Shown: positions 54,911-64,000 of the stretch, piece by piece
Layout: each line of letters begins with the position of its first letter
Position numbering within the stretch: position 1 is the first letter of the stretch
DNA from: Temnothorax longispinosus
Taxonomy: Eukaryota; Arthropoda; Insecta; Hymenoptera; Formicidae
Direction: 5' to 3'
DNA length: 64,000 nucleotides
Assembly: GCF_030848805.1 (NCBI RefSeq)
Contig: NC_092361.1
Span: forward strand, 10,552,504 to 10,616,503
The notes under the pieces: generated by a model
What the model saw: only the letters and a program-made list of their open reading frames with translations
The model's database searches: none
Told to the model about the DNA's origin: nothing
Position numbers and translations under genes: made by a program

Positions 54911-55814
54911 GACGAAAACAGGCAAAAACTATCTAAAGAAAAGTGAAAGCGGGTAACATCTGGCACGGAAAGGTACCAGGATGTGAATAACAACCCGGCG
55001 GTAGGGATAGAGATCCCGAGGTGGGATAGTGGAGAGCGCTCGGCAACTCGTGGCAGTCGCTCGGATACCGCGATCGGGGTAACACGCTATTAAGATTCGC
55101 TCACAGTTCGGACTTAGCGCGTAGTTTAGCACCGTGGTATGTAACAACCGGCACTCCCGCGTACTAGCGCGTTAAACATAGCATTGTAACAACGTTCGAC
55201 GAAATGTGTCAACGTGAAATTGTGAATCACAACGACGATCTGAAATAAATCAATCGTTTGTTAATATACGCAGTATCAAGTTAATTTCGCATTACTTACC
55301 TGCCACTTACCTTGTCCTACGGCATCGATCCAGCGAAGTCCAGCGGCGTTCCAGTATGCAATAAGGCGAGGATCTGGGACAGTCAGCGGCAGTCGAGATC
55401 CATCCGGGGCGAGAAGATTTCCTAGCGCGGCGTTCCAGTATGCGATAATGCGAGGATCTGGGATAGTCAGCGACAGTTGAAATACGCTCGGGTGAAATAC
55501 CTGAAATAGAAATTAACCGATTAATTGAGCGTATCCATTATCTACTTACCTGGTACTCCGGGGGTGGTCCCACGTTGTCCATCGATGATCCAGCAGTGGG
55601 GAGGCAGCGTCGGGGCGTCGAGACATTCTGCGTCGAAAACCTGAAAATAAGAGAGAATTAATGTGATATCGTTGTAATATCGTGTTATGATTTCGATACT
55701 CACCTTCTCGGTACATATGAGTCAAACCGAGTGGCGACCGTTTGATAGGCAAATCTGGCTGAAATCTCACATTTTCGTGTGATCCACGTACCCGAAGAGT
55801 GACGTCCGGTCACA

Positions 55815-56515
55815 ACCTAACCTGTAGATTAACGTGAACAACAATCGGACGGTGGTCGCTGTCCATTGTGTCTCGAAGAGTAAGAGATTTACATAAAGAA
55901 GCCAGATTAGATAAACAAATTACCAAGTCTAATAGTGATGGCGTGACGCCTGGAGGGGGAATGTAGGTGGGCGAATCTGTGTTTATAAGTTTGAACGAGT
56001 GCTGATCAAGGATATCAGCGACGCAAGTACCTGCTGAATTAGTTCGGGTCGCTCCTCAGTAGGGGCGTTTATGTCTCCCATAAGAAAAAAGTAATCACGA
56101 AAGCCAGCCAGTGAGAATAGATCCCGCCAAGTATTCTGACAGACGGGGGGCTTAAAGTGTCTGTAAACTCCCAAAACGACGGTTCTGACGTTGGCAATCT
56201 CCAGCTCTAGTCCAATAGTTTCTACAGACGGGTCCAATAGTCCTGCAAGATTAATTTTAGAGAACAAGATTGTCTCTTTGACTAGGGCAAGCATTCCTTT
56301 GACACCAGGGTCAGCAGAATCCTTTCTAACGACTTTAAAGCCACGACGGAAAAGTCATTAGCACGTGTCATACATGTTTCCGCCAGAAATATTACCTCAT
56401 AGTTCTCGCAAAGTTTTTCTATCTCAGGTTTCTTACTCACCGCTCCCCTGCAGTTCCAGTACGGGATACCACAGCCAGGAGCAAACGCAAAAGTCTGTGG
56501 AGAAGAATTAGCCAT
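55815..56515 (-). pseudogene. LINE ORF2 endonuclease domain
   Basis: Starts at ATG 56515 and gives YWNCRGAVSKKPEIEKLCEN then VIFLAETCM (catalytic Glu). After a frameshift near 56290 it reads VVLGVYRHFKPP, FLMGDINAPTEE (Asp/Asn) and, after another near 55985, LRDTMDSDHRPIVVHVNL with the SDH catalytic motif near 55840. All the AP-endonuclease signature motifs are recognisable in order. The domain ends where the foreign insertion begins. Confidence 0.88.
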
Positions 56516-56525
56516 TTTGGAGCGG

Positions 56526-57937
56526 TTAATGATGTGTAAGTTCTAGTAGCAAACGACGTACTTGTTGGATTCCCTCGCAGATTTGAGAGCCGTTAAGATA
56601 GGGCGGAATGAGTTCAACTAGATGATTAATTAGCATTGCGAACATATTTAGAAATTGAAGATCATTGTTCTGAATAACATCATTCCTTAGCGATCTCTCT
56701 AGGGGAGAACTTTGCTCAAGAGAAAGGGGAGAAAAGGAAGAGAGTAGGGATTGGGAGGAGGGGGGATCAGAAAATGAGAAATCAAAATTAAGGGTTCTAC
56801 CGTTAGGAGCGAATAACATGGAATTGTGTAGGTCACGTAAGGCTTGCTGTCTTTGTGAATATTGATGATCGCGTTCCCTACTTCCCTGTTCTCTATCCCT
56901 ATCAATGAGGACAGGATTACCGTCCTGAAAATTCTGACGCTGCGTAAAAACCTTGATATTTTGCCGGTCCTTAAAATTAGTGTTACCTCGGTGGCTACGA
57001 AGGGCCTCCGAGTATGTGCCTCCATAGCTGTTATCGCAGTTCGCATCGAATGTGTTGGTTAGGTATTTATAGGGGTTATAATTTGTATAGGAATTAGGAG
57101 ACTGACCCTGCCATCGAGATTTGGGCAACGAGTTACTGTCGGGAGAAGATTGACTCGACAATCGCGGATAGTCCTCTAATGAGCGGTAACTTATTAGCCG
57201 CCGAAGATCGCCTCCCTCGACTCTTGCGCGCGCTTGCGGGAGAGGTATGTTCTCGCTGTATGCGATGTTATATATCTGTTTTTGTTTGTCCAGTGCTGGA
57301 CAGTTCAGCGAAGTGGGCAAGTGCTCGGCCCCACAGTTATCGCATATGGGGGGAAGTTCCTGGTGAGGACATACCTTATCCGCCTTATGTTTAGTTTGAG
57401 CACATCTGATGCACCGGGGATTTCCCTTGCAGTTAACACCAACATGGCCAAATCGGTAGCACGAAAAACATTAATACGCGTGGTATGTAAGGCACAACCG
57501 GTAGCTTTGTTTTAAAAAGAGCGACTTCCTTAGGAAGCTTTTGACCTTCGAACTTCAACATTAAAGTTCTAAACGGGACGAACTTAAATGTGCCGTCGTT
57601 TTCTTTGATTTTTCTATTCAAGCGGCTAAGCGTAAGGATCTTAGCCGAAGACTCGAATTCCGCTTCTAATTCACATTGCGCGAATTCGACCGGAATGTCT
57701 CTAACGATGCCTTATTACCCTGAAGGTTGAGATAAACGCGGTCAAGTTCCTTTGTTTTAACAAGGGATGGCCGATAACACTGTTGGCTGCTTTAGCCGTA
57801 GAGAAGGTGACCATAAGCTTATTGTTTCCTATTTGTTTACATTCAATAATGTCTGTTGGAAACGGGTAATAGGAATCGTGAAGAGATTGTGTATGTGAAC
57901 ATTCTTGATATAAGTGGCGATTTGGTAGAATGCTCAC
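56526..57937 (-). pseudogene. LINE ORF1, RNA-binding Gag-like protein with CCHC knuckles
   Basis: Three frames in succession. 57937-57701 reads an RRM-like fold (IIECKQIGNNKLMVTFSTAK). 57700-57480 continues DIPVEFAQCELEAEFESSAK and TLMLKFEGQKLPKEVALF. After a frameshift come the knuckles CFSCYRFGHVGVNC and CIRC (about 57455-57400), then LNCPALDKQKQIYNIAYSEN from 57320. The C-terminal part is polar and Ser/Gln-rich and stops at 56526, eleven bases before the ORF2 ATG. ORF1 proteins of this type bind LINE RNA and escort it to the nucleus. Confidence 0.82.
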
Positions 57938-57951
57938 AGATGGCGTCGGTG

Positions 57952-58316
57952 TTACAGTTCCCTAGTTATCTTTAACGTTATGTGTTTCGCGAGCGCTGCG
58001 ACGACCGCGTTGCGTCCCAGCGCCGAAAAACGGTACGAAAAGACGATGCTGCGCAAGCGTGAGCGTGTCGGGACGAGCGTGAAGCCCGCCGAGCGAGCAT
58101 TCGTCTTCCGGCTAGCGAGGCGTACAGTCGTGTTCTTTACATCGGCTTCAGATATACGTATAATTGCTACGCGATTGAAATCCGCCAGACTATTGAGTCT
58201 GAGACAGAAAGAACGAAGACGTCTCCGTAATATCAAAGGAGGTTTTGCTGCTGACCCTGACAAGAGGTTAATTAAAGTACCTCGCTCGATTCGATTGAAG
58301 GAAGGACGAACTTAGC
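57952..58316. other. GC-rich flank upstream of the LINE, likely its 5' UTR or promoter
   Basis: Continues the LINE in minus sense before ORF1. Both strands carry open basic frames (about 100 codons) without a recognised domain. Their overlap suggests composition rather than two genes. Confidence 0.4.
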
Positions 58317-58412
58317 CATTGCAACGTGGCCTCGTTGAAACGGAACGAAGCGGCCATCTTGGACATTGCGACGTGGCCTCGTGGAAAAGGAACGAAGCGG
58401 CCATCTTAGCCA
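58317..58412 (+). repeat. Two-copy ~47-bp direct repeat
   Basis: ATTGCAACGTGGCCTCGTTG and ATTGCGACGTGGCCTCGTGG, each followed by GGAACGAAGCGGCCATCTT. Confidence 0.9.
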
Positions 58413-59890
58413 TATTGAGAAAAGCTGAACGCCCGTATTAAGGGGCTTAGTCCTTGCGACTATCTTGCAAAGAATTATCGGAAAGATATAAAAGGTAAAT
58501 TTGGTGATCTCTATAGAAATCAGAACAAATCAAACGGAAGGGCGGTAATATGCTTTAACGCCAAATCAACGGTAGCGCGTAAATATGCATTTACGTACAT
58601 TCAGAAGTAATATGTAAATATGCGTTTACATTACAGATGGTTCTTGATTTCAGAGATACCAATACATCTATACGGTAAAATTCTCGGATCGTGTAATCTA
58701 TATTATTCCGATGTTAAGGATACTGCTTTCTATTTATAATTAAACGGATTGCATCCTCGCATAACTCACGGGGCGACGGATTGCATCCTCGTAGAAAGGC
58801 TACATTAATAACTAAATATTCCGGAATTAAATTAATTATCTGTCTGAGCTCAGTAAAACTTAAAGTTATTTTGAATGGTTGCAACCCGCGAATAAAGTCA
58901 TCGATTCTCGATGTGTAGTAATTTAACTTACACTATCGATGCACACGTGATTCGGATATTCACGCATAGTCGGTATTATCTTAACGAATATTGCGATTCG
59001 ACCCGTGGCTACTTGCCAGTTATTAACGTTTACGAAACACCGTATTACATACGAAAAGTTAATTATTATTTAATTGAGTTCGCTCTTCATTTATCGAATT
59101 GTTTATCCTACTCACTTGAAACATTTTATATAACTTGATTTACTGCGGAAGTTACTGTGTCAATTAATAAAAAGAAAGTGCATTATATTGAAGTTGTAGA
59201 ATCTCGCACAATATTTATATAAGCCTAAACATTCTCTCGATTGCTTTACTTTACATATGTTTATTTGCTCACTTGTCAAGTGAGAGATATATATAAGGAT
59301 TATTTTCGACAAATTACTAGTTGACACAGTACTTCAATTTATTTATGCTTTGTATATTATTGCTATATTTATGTAATGTGCGTTTTGAATAATATGTTTA
59401 ACTTGATTGATCCTTTCTTAAAACAGATTTAAGTATTGAAATCACTTGATTGTTTTCTCTGATCAAGATACAAAAATAACGGAATTCTGTTTTCTTACAA
59501 TCATTTATGATAAAAGATTAACTTCTTTTAGTGACACATGAGAAAGGATTATGCATTGATAATTCACCATTATCTTCGTTTGTATTTATTCTATGTGTTC
59601 TCTGTATAACATTTTCTCTTACAAAATATTCGTTTATTATAACATAACTAACATGAAAATACACAATCTCTTTACCGACGTAACTAGAAAATAAATGTCG
59701 TTCCCTTTTCTATAAATCTTGAGCCCAGGCTCCTGCGCGAGCTTGTACGTTTTAAACAATGTCCTTCTTAAAAGAGGCGTTTATCATACGCGAAATTTGC
59801 AGGGAATGAAGGGAGACTTTCGTTTGAACGTGCTGAAAATGTACTACATAAGGTTTCTCGTCAGTATCTCGATAGCGATTAGTTGTTTTA
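58413..59890. other. AT-rich spacer, no gene seen
   Basis: Short repeats of the phrase TAATATGTAAATATGCRTTTAC (58560-58640) and GGATTGCATCCTCG (58744, 58777). Scattered ORFs of 60-75 codons without domains. Confidence 0.5.
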
Positions 59891-60496
59891 TTAGGTTCTG
59901 AGGGAAGGGGGGCCGACGCCGCAGGGGGGGCCCCGCCGCCGCCGGGCTGCCTCTCGCCGGGTTCCTTCGCGGGAACGTTGCGAGTGGATCTTAATTCTAT
60001 TTTCAGTCATACCTTTGGTATCCGCCGATCGCTTTTGACCGCGCGGGGGGTCAATGTCCATAGCTTTATTTTTGTCACATACGTTTACGTTGGTTGTAAG
60101 GGACCTTACATCGTTGATCCCCGTCGGCTCGGGGGGAGGGACGAAACCCACGTCTTCGCCGCTGTTTTCTTTGCGATTCTTTTGCTTCTTCCTCCCCATA
60201 TCTTTCACTTGCTCGAGCTTTGTAAATTCGGAAGCACGAAATGTCTTTTGCGCATCGAGGGGGGAATGGGAGGGAGATCGAAAATGCGAGTGAGATTGAA
60301 TGCACGACTCAAAGCTCGATCGTGAACGCGAACGCGAGCGCGATCGCGAGTCAGAACACGAATCCGACACTATTAACGAATCTTTTACCACTTTTTCGAA
60401 AAAACTATCAAAATCGCCGCGAGGTACGGACAAGCATCGCCGCTGGTCCGCCTCTTCCGAAAAGTTTTCCTTTACAGGGGCCGAAGCCGCCTGCAT
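59891..60496 (-). CDS. Hypothetical RS-rich protein, possibly LINE ORF1 N-terminus
   Basis: 201 codons from ATG 60496. Highly charged, with SDSRSRSRSRSRSSFES (RS repeat) in the first half, GRKKQKNRKEN in the middle, MDIDPPRGQKRSADTKG, and a basic Arg-rich C-terminus (REGTRREAARRRRGPP). No folded domain, membrane segment or zinc motif is visible. Low-complexity acidic/basic N-termini of this kind are common in LINE ORF1 and Gag proteins, and the neighbourhood is entirely transposons. No partner RT lies directly downstream on the minus strand. The GC-rich codon use contrasts with the AT-rich surroundings. Whether it is expressed cannot be judged. Confidence 0.35.
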   Translation of the reverse strand: MQAASAPVKENFSEEADQRRCLSVPRGDFDSFFEKVVKDSLIVSDSCSDSRSRSRSRSRSSFESCIQSHSHFRSPSHSPLDAQKTFRASEFTKLEQVKDMGRKKQKNRKENSGEDVGFVPPPEPTGINDVRSLTTNVNVCDKNKAMDIDPPRGQKRSADTKGMTENRIKIHSQRSREGTRREAARRRRGPPCGVGPPSLRT

Positions 60497-60589
60497 AATC
60501 GTACGAACCTAGACCTATGTGAACCTGGCACCCGACTTTCGAAAAATTAATTTTTTTTACGGAAAACGTTAGCATTTTGTTTGTAGTTG

Positions 60590-61325
60590 TTTGTAGTAAC
60601 AAAAATTTCGTTTGTAGTTCAATACATTAAAAGTTATAAACATTTAAAAAATGACTCGCACCCCACTTTGAAATATCTCAAATCCGCTTGCGCCATCTTC
60701 TTCAGAATCGTTTGTAGTTGTTTGTAGTGCTTCTCTTTTCGTTTGTAGTTGCACCGTTTAAAAATTACAACAATTTAAAAAAATAAAAAAACCTAACTTT
60801 GCCAATTTTGGAGATATCTCAAATCCGCTTGCGCCATCTTCTTCAAAATCGTTTGTAGTTGTTTGTAGTGCTTTTCTTTTCGTTTGTAGTTGCACCGTTC
60901 CAAAGTTATTATATTTTTGCAATAAACAAAAAGTGTAACTTTGCCAATTTTGGAGATATCTCAAATCCGCTTGCGCCATCTTCTTCAGAATCGTTTGTAG
61001 TTGTTTGTAGTGCTTTTCTTTTCGTTTGTAGTTGAACCGTTTAAAAGTTATTACATTTTTGCAATAAACAAAAAGTATAACTTTGCCAATTTTGGAGATA
61101 TCTCAAATCCGCTTGCGCCATCTTCTTCCGAATCGTTTGTAGTTGTTTGTAGTGCTTTTCTTTTGTTTGTAGTTGCACCGATCAAAAGATGTGATATTTT
61201 TGCAATAAATGAAAAGTGTGAGTTTGCCAATTTTTTAGATATCTTAAAACTGATTGCGGGACTCGATGTGGAATCGTTTCTAGTTGATTGTAGTGATTTT
61301 CTTTTCGTTTGTAGTTGCACCGTTC
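60590..61325 (+). repeat. ~141-bp tandem array, about five copies
   Basis: CGTTTGTAGTTGCACCG recurs at about 60739, 60880, 61022, 61164 and 61306. Each copy continues AATAAACAAAAAGTGTAACT, TTGCCAATTTTGGAGATATC, CAAATCCGCTTGCGCCATCT and TTGTAGTTGTTTGTAGTGCT. A GTTTGTAGTT submotif occurs three times per unit. The last copy is the most diverged. Confidence 0.93.
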
Positions 61326-61327
61326 AC

Positions 61328-61434
61328 AAGACACGATTATTTAAACAATTGCAAAATAACGGAACTTTTCAATATTAAAGATACCTTGATACGAAAAAGT
61401 TCCGTTATTTTGCAATTGTTTAAATAATTGTGTC
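61328..61434. repeat. ~39-bp-arm palindrome after the 141-bp array
   Basis: ATTATTTAAACAATTGCAAA and ATAACGGAACTTTT on the left and the exact complement on the right, with a ~30-bp loop. It directly follows the tandem array. Confidence 0.92.
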
Positions 61435-61923
61435 TTTAATAAAGAAAGTTGGAACGGAAAAGTTTACACTACGGAATTTAATTTATAATTAACATATTAT
61501 ACCTTACTACAATCTTTCATGTCAGTTAGAGATTATGCCATAACTGTACATAATTTATACACACGATATATATTTATTAACATATATTTTCAAGTACATT
61601 TTTTCCGTGCGGAGTCGAATTTGTATCGCCCGCGGATGAAAAGATATATGTATTGTACACGCGCGTTATATCTTAATCTGTTTGCAATTAGAGTTGAATA
61701 TCGCGTCGCTCGAACGCCAACTCGTCCGAGCGATAGTAGAAGACAGATCGTCATTTGTTTCTTCTATTGTTCGACGTCGCGTCGGTTTCAGTCCGAAGTT
61801 CCGAGCGCGCACGTTCACAATACGACGCTTACGTACGTATGCTATCGCTTGCTACCAGGCCCGCGATCTGACATCACCGCTCGGTATGTGTGATAGTGGA
61901 GCAGATGAAGATTGAAACAACAG

Positions 61924-61934
61924 CTTTATATAAA
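61924..61934 (+). promoter_or_regulatory. TATA box of the transposase-like gene
   Basis: TTTATATAAAG lies 40-50 bp upstream of the ATG at 61974. A second TATA-like TCATATAAAAATG abuts the ATG, but the first has the better distance for an initiation site near 61955. Confidence 0.55.
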
Positions 61935-61973
61935 GGCGGTAACTGTAGCGTCAGTTTCGGGAGTCATATAAAA

Positions 61974-64000
61974 ATGCCTCGAAAGTCGGCGAATCCGCCA
62001 AATAAAGTTTACGAAGCCTTGAAAGGGCTGTAGTTTTTGGACAATAAAGGTAAACTTTTGCCGTGGGGCGACGATGTTTGGCAAAAGGCGGTCGATGCGA
62101 TGCAAGGTAAGATGTCAAAGGATTACATCTACCTTTATTTGTCAAAAAATAGGAATGATGTTTTCAATAAAATACATGGAGTCGAAACATTGGAATGTAC
62201 CAACGAAAGTACTTTTGACACAACCGCGAATGATTCGCGAGACGATTCGAATTGGTCAATGGGTGAAACGAATTGCATGTTACCAGCTATACGCAAAGCA
62301 ATAACGATGTCAAAAAGCGAATGGGATACTCTTAAATCCCACATCGTAGAATACAAACATTGCAAATACGAGGTACTTGTTATTGGTTGGGCTGATGCAG
62401 TATACGATGTTTTATGGAGTCATTTAAAATTGCCCTGCCCCTACTCTTTTAAAAACGCAAAAATTAATCGAAATCCTGGCGAGATGTTCTTGTCAATTAA
62501 GGGCAGTTGCTCAGAATGTAAATCAAAGATTCACATCTATTGTCAAAGCGAACCGACTGAGGATGGCCCGACTTTACATGTTTCCACTTTCGATTCTTGT
62601 GGGATAGCGCATGAAAAAAAGTGGCAAGTACGTGGTGACAGACGGATTCGTATTGGAAAGGAATTGCAGGGTACATCAACTTACGCTTGGCGACGGAATG
62701 AAGCTAATAGGTTAATGGAATTCGGAGATGTTGTACCGGCCAACCTACCTTCGGAAGATGTTGCACGTAAAGCAAAACAGGAAGCTCGAGATAAAGAGTT
62801 GGGGTTGTTCAAAGTTAAAGCTGCTCTTGCCTCAGTATGGGACATGAAGTACGGTCAAGAGTTCAGTGGGTGTATTTACGAAATTGGGCTTGATAAATTT
62901 TATGTGATGTATTGGAGTCCCACGCAGCTCTTTCTGTATAACAAGTTTCAGAAGGAAGACGATATCGGTAGCATTAGCTTTGACGCAACGGGTGGACTGG
63001 TAAAACAAATTCCAAAACCGGATGGCTCGAAACGAGTTATTTATCTCTACCAGGCTGTTTGCGGTTATCGCAGAAAAATCCTGCCTTTATTTCAATTAAT
63101 TTCTGAAAAGCATGATACTAATACATTGACGTATTGGATGCGAGAGTGGTTGCGTTCTGGGGGATCAATTCCGAAACAAGTGGTCATAGATTACTCACCG
63201 GCACTTCTGAATGCAACTTCTTTAGCGTTCAACAACAGCGATCTTAAAACGTATATCGAGAACTGTATCGTCTTCGATAATAACTCCTCATCCATGCGTG
63301 TTCAACGCCCCCGATGTCTCATTCGCATTGATATCGCACATCTAATCAAATTAGTTGCACGTTGGAGCTGCTTCCAGCATGAATCTCTTGACAAAAAGGA
63401 CTTTTATCTACGCTGTGTCGGTCTTTTGAGTACGTGCACAGAGATTGATAAGTTCATTGAAATATGTACGGACGTTCTATCAATAGCTTTTTTGACTCAC
63501 GAAGATATTGATGATAAAGAAAGCCATTGCTTCGCTGCTCATAATAGGGTTATGAATCGTTTAAAATCTTATGATCTTCCTACCGATATGCCGAAAAATT
63601 TCGAAAACAGTGATTCTGATTTGCTAGAACGATTCGAAGACTCTGACAACGAAATAACTTTACAATCAAACAGTGCAATCGATACAATTCTGGAAAGAAT
63701 CAAAACAAACAGCACCAGTAACTTGAAGCAAGGTCGATTAAATGCATACCATTGCGCTGGTTTCGGTTCTAGTCTCTTCAAATTGTCCAAACAGTTCGTT
63801 TTGTGGACAGCCGTAATGACAGCCAATGATCAACAAAACTCTACTTTCGTAGAGTTGGGAGATAAACGTGTTGCTAGTTCAGCTCGAAGTGAAGAATATT
63901 TTCGGGAACTCAAACATCTAGTTTTTAAAAATGGTAAAGCTATCAGGGTAGATAAGTACCTCGTTATTCACCTCAGGTCTTTGATGGGAACTAATAAATT
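61974..64000 (+). CDS. Long transposase-like protein (MULE/NOF-like suspected), runs off the window, one early stop
   Basis: ATG 61974 opens MPRKSANPPNKVYEALKGL, stops at TAG 62031-62033, and the same frame is then open for 655 codons to base 64000. Visible elements: a Cys cluster (CSECKSKIHIYC, about 62508-62545) followed by WQVRGDRRIRIGKEL and WRRNEANRLMEFGDVVP. Next comes a likely RNase-H-fold core with SFDATGGLVK (Asp at 62982), VIYLYQAVCGYRRKILPLFQ, LISEKHDTNTLTYWMREWLR and VVIDYSPALLNATSLAFN (Asp at 63189), then RCLIRIDIAHLIKLVARW. The D...D order, the isolated SFDATG strand and the IDxxH motif resemble Mutator-like transposases of the NOF/foldback kind, from memory only. It lies just downstream of a tandem array and palindrome, as FB/NOF terminal repeats would. 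The early TAG may be a null mutation, or translation may begin later. The C-terminus is missing. Confidence 0.6.

Larger units (their letters stand above)
52126..55814 (-). mobile_element. 3.7-kb insertion in the LINE, LTR-like ends, carrying rDNA-derived sequence
   Basis: Read on the minus strand it starts TGTGACCGGACGTCACTC and ends AAAAGGCACA. It is flanked by AGGT and GGGT, a 4-bp duplication with one mismatch (plus strand 55815-55818 and 52122-52125). Removing it restores the LINE frame. Contents, plus sense: structured GC-rich sequence to 52930, 28S rRNA pieces around an R1-site insertion, a tandem GC-rich array, an AATAAA near 55243 and two copies of GCGTTCCAGTATGCRATAA. No protein domain recognised. 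Confidence 0.65.
49170..57940 (-). mobile_element. LINE of the RNase-H-bearing group, full ORF1-ORF2 order, split by a 3.7-kb insertion
   Basis: Minus-strand order: ORF1 with CCHC knuckles (57937-56526), endonuclease (56515-55815), insertion (55814-52126), RT linker and RT (52120-50700), RNase H (50060-49560), CCHC-like C-terminus (49390-49300) and 3' end near 49200. Joining across the insertion keeps the reading frame (VVHVNLQVR on one side, TVYPRLFEFLHV on the other), which proves the two halves were one element. Many frameshifts make it dead. The domain set fits the I/Loa/Ingi-like assemblage. I cannot pick the clade by eye. Confidence 0.9.

Noticed and set aside
57980..58315. 111-codon basic plus-strand ORF
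   Set aside because: Overlaps an equally long minus-strand frame in a GC-rich LINE flank; no domain on either strand.
61519..61915. ORFs of 77-124 codons upstream of the transposase-like gene
   Set aside because: No domain; they overlap each other and lie in the promoter region before the TATA box.
1..64000. A prokaryotic-style defence or biosynthetic system
   Set aside because: No operons, ribosome-binding sites or bacterial gene sets; the content is eukaryotic transposons, introns and satellites.

Overview
This window looks like insect nuclear DNA, most likely from a hymenopteran such as an ant. That is an inference from its transposon families, AT-rich spacers, spliceosomal-type introns, 28S rDNA fragments with an R1-type insertion, and a Ubc2/UBE2E-like exon. 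There is no bacterial gene organisation. Almost everything recognisable is mobile or repetitive. The only host-gene traces are an aminopeptidase-N-like first exon (3.3-3.6 kb, minus) and the last exons of a UBE2E-type ubiquitin-conjugating enzyme (18.5-18.8 kb), and both look decayed.

Layout. 1-3.2 kb: a minus-strand BEL/Pao gag-protease fragment with one in-frame stop, its leader and probable LTR, then a plus-strand solo LTR of a family that recurs at 40.6, 45.4 and 46.4 kb. 4.7-6.5 kb: palindromic tandem repeats and an inverted 90-bp minisatellite whose unit is open as a 30-residue repeat. 7.0-11.7 kb: a mariner-type MITE arm, a broken Merlin transposon, a 5' LINE fragment and a broken Transib (RAG1-related) transposase. 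12.2-16.7 kb: a 1.1-kb palindrome carrying divergent YqaJ-like fragments, a GC-rich LTR-like block, a 156-bp satellite and a second palindrome.

21.88-28.04 kb: a complete Ty3/gypsy retrotransposon. Its two 1105-bp LTRs differ at the two positions I found, the flanking duplication is perfect, the primer site matches tRNA-Trp, and gag and pol are open. It resembles the CsRn1 clade and is the youngest insertion here. 28.3-34.9 kb: a nest in which a large inverted-repeat element made of small modules holds an LTR-like insertion, which holds a hAT element with a perfect 8-bp duplication, which holds a palindromic MITE and another GC-rich insert. 36-41.3 kb: a 31-bp minisatellite, a TA-flanked MITE, a LINE 3' end, a 1.28-kb foldback element and solo LTR B. 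41.3-48.1 kb: a possible large terminal-inverted-repeat element filled with a ~130-bp array, two small MITEs, two solo LTRs with perfect duplications and a tRNA-like SINE head.

49.2-57.9 kb: a minus-strand LINE of the RNase-H-bearing type (ORF1 with CCHC knuckles, then endonuclease, RT, RNase H and a terminal zinc knuckle). It is split by a 3.7-kb insertion that contains 28S rRNA fragments around an exact R1-site insertion and GC-rich IGS-like tandem repeats. 58.3-61.4 kb: short tandem repeats, an RS-rich hypothetical ORF and a 141-bp repeat array. 61.97-64.0 kb: a long plus-strand transposase-like reading frame, open for 655 codons after one early stop and running off the window, preceded by a TATA box. 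I consider it the best candidate here for an under-described autonomous element.

The genes do not form a cooperative pathway. They belong to independent mobile elements, and the main story is the order of nesting.
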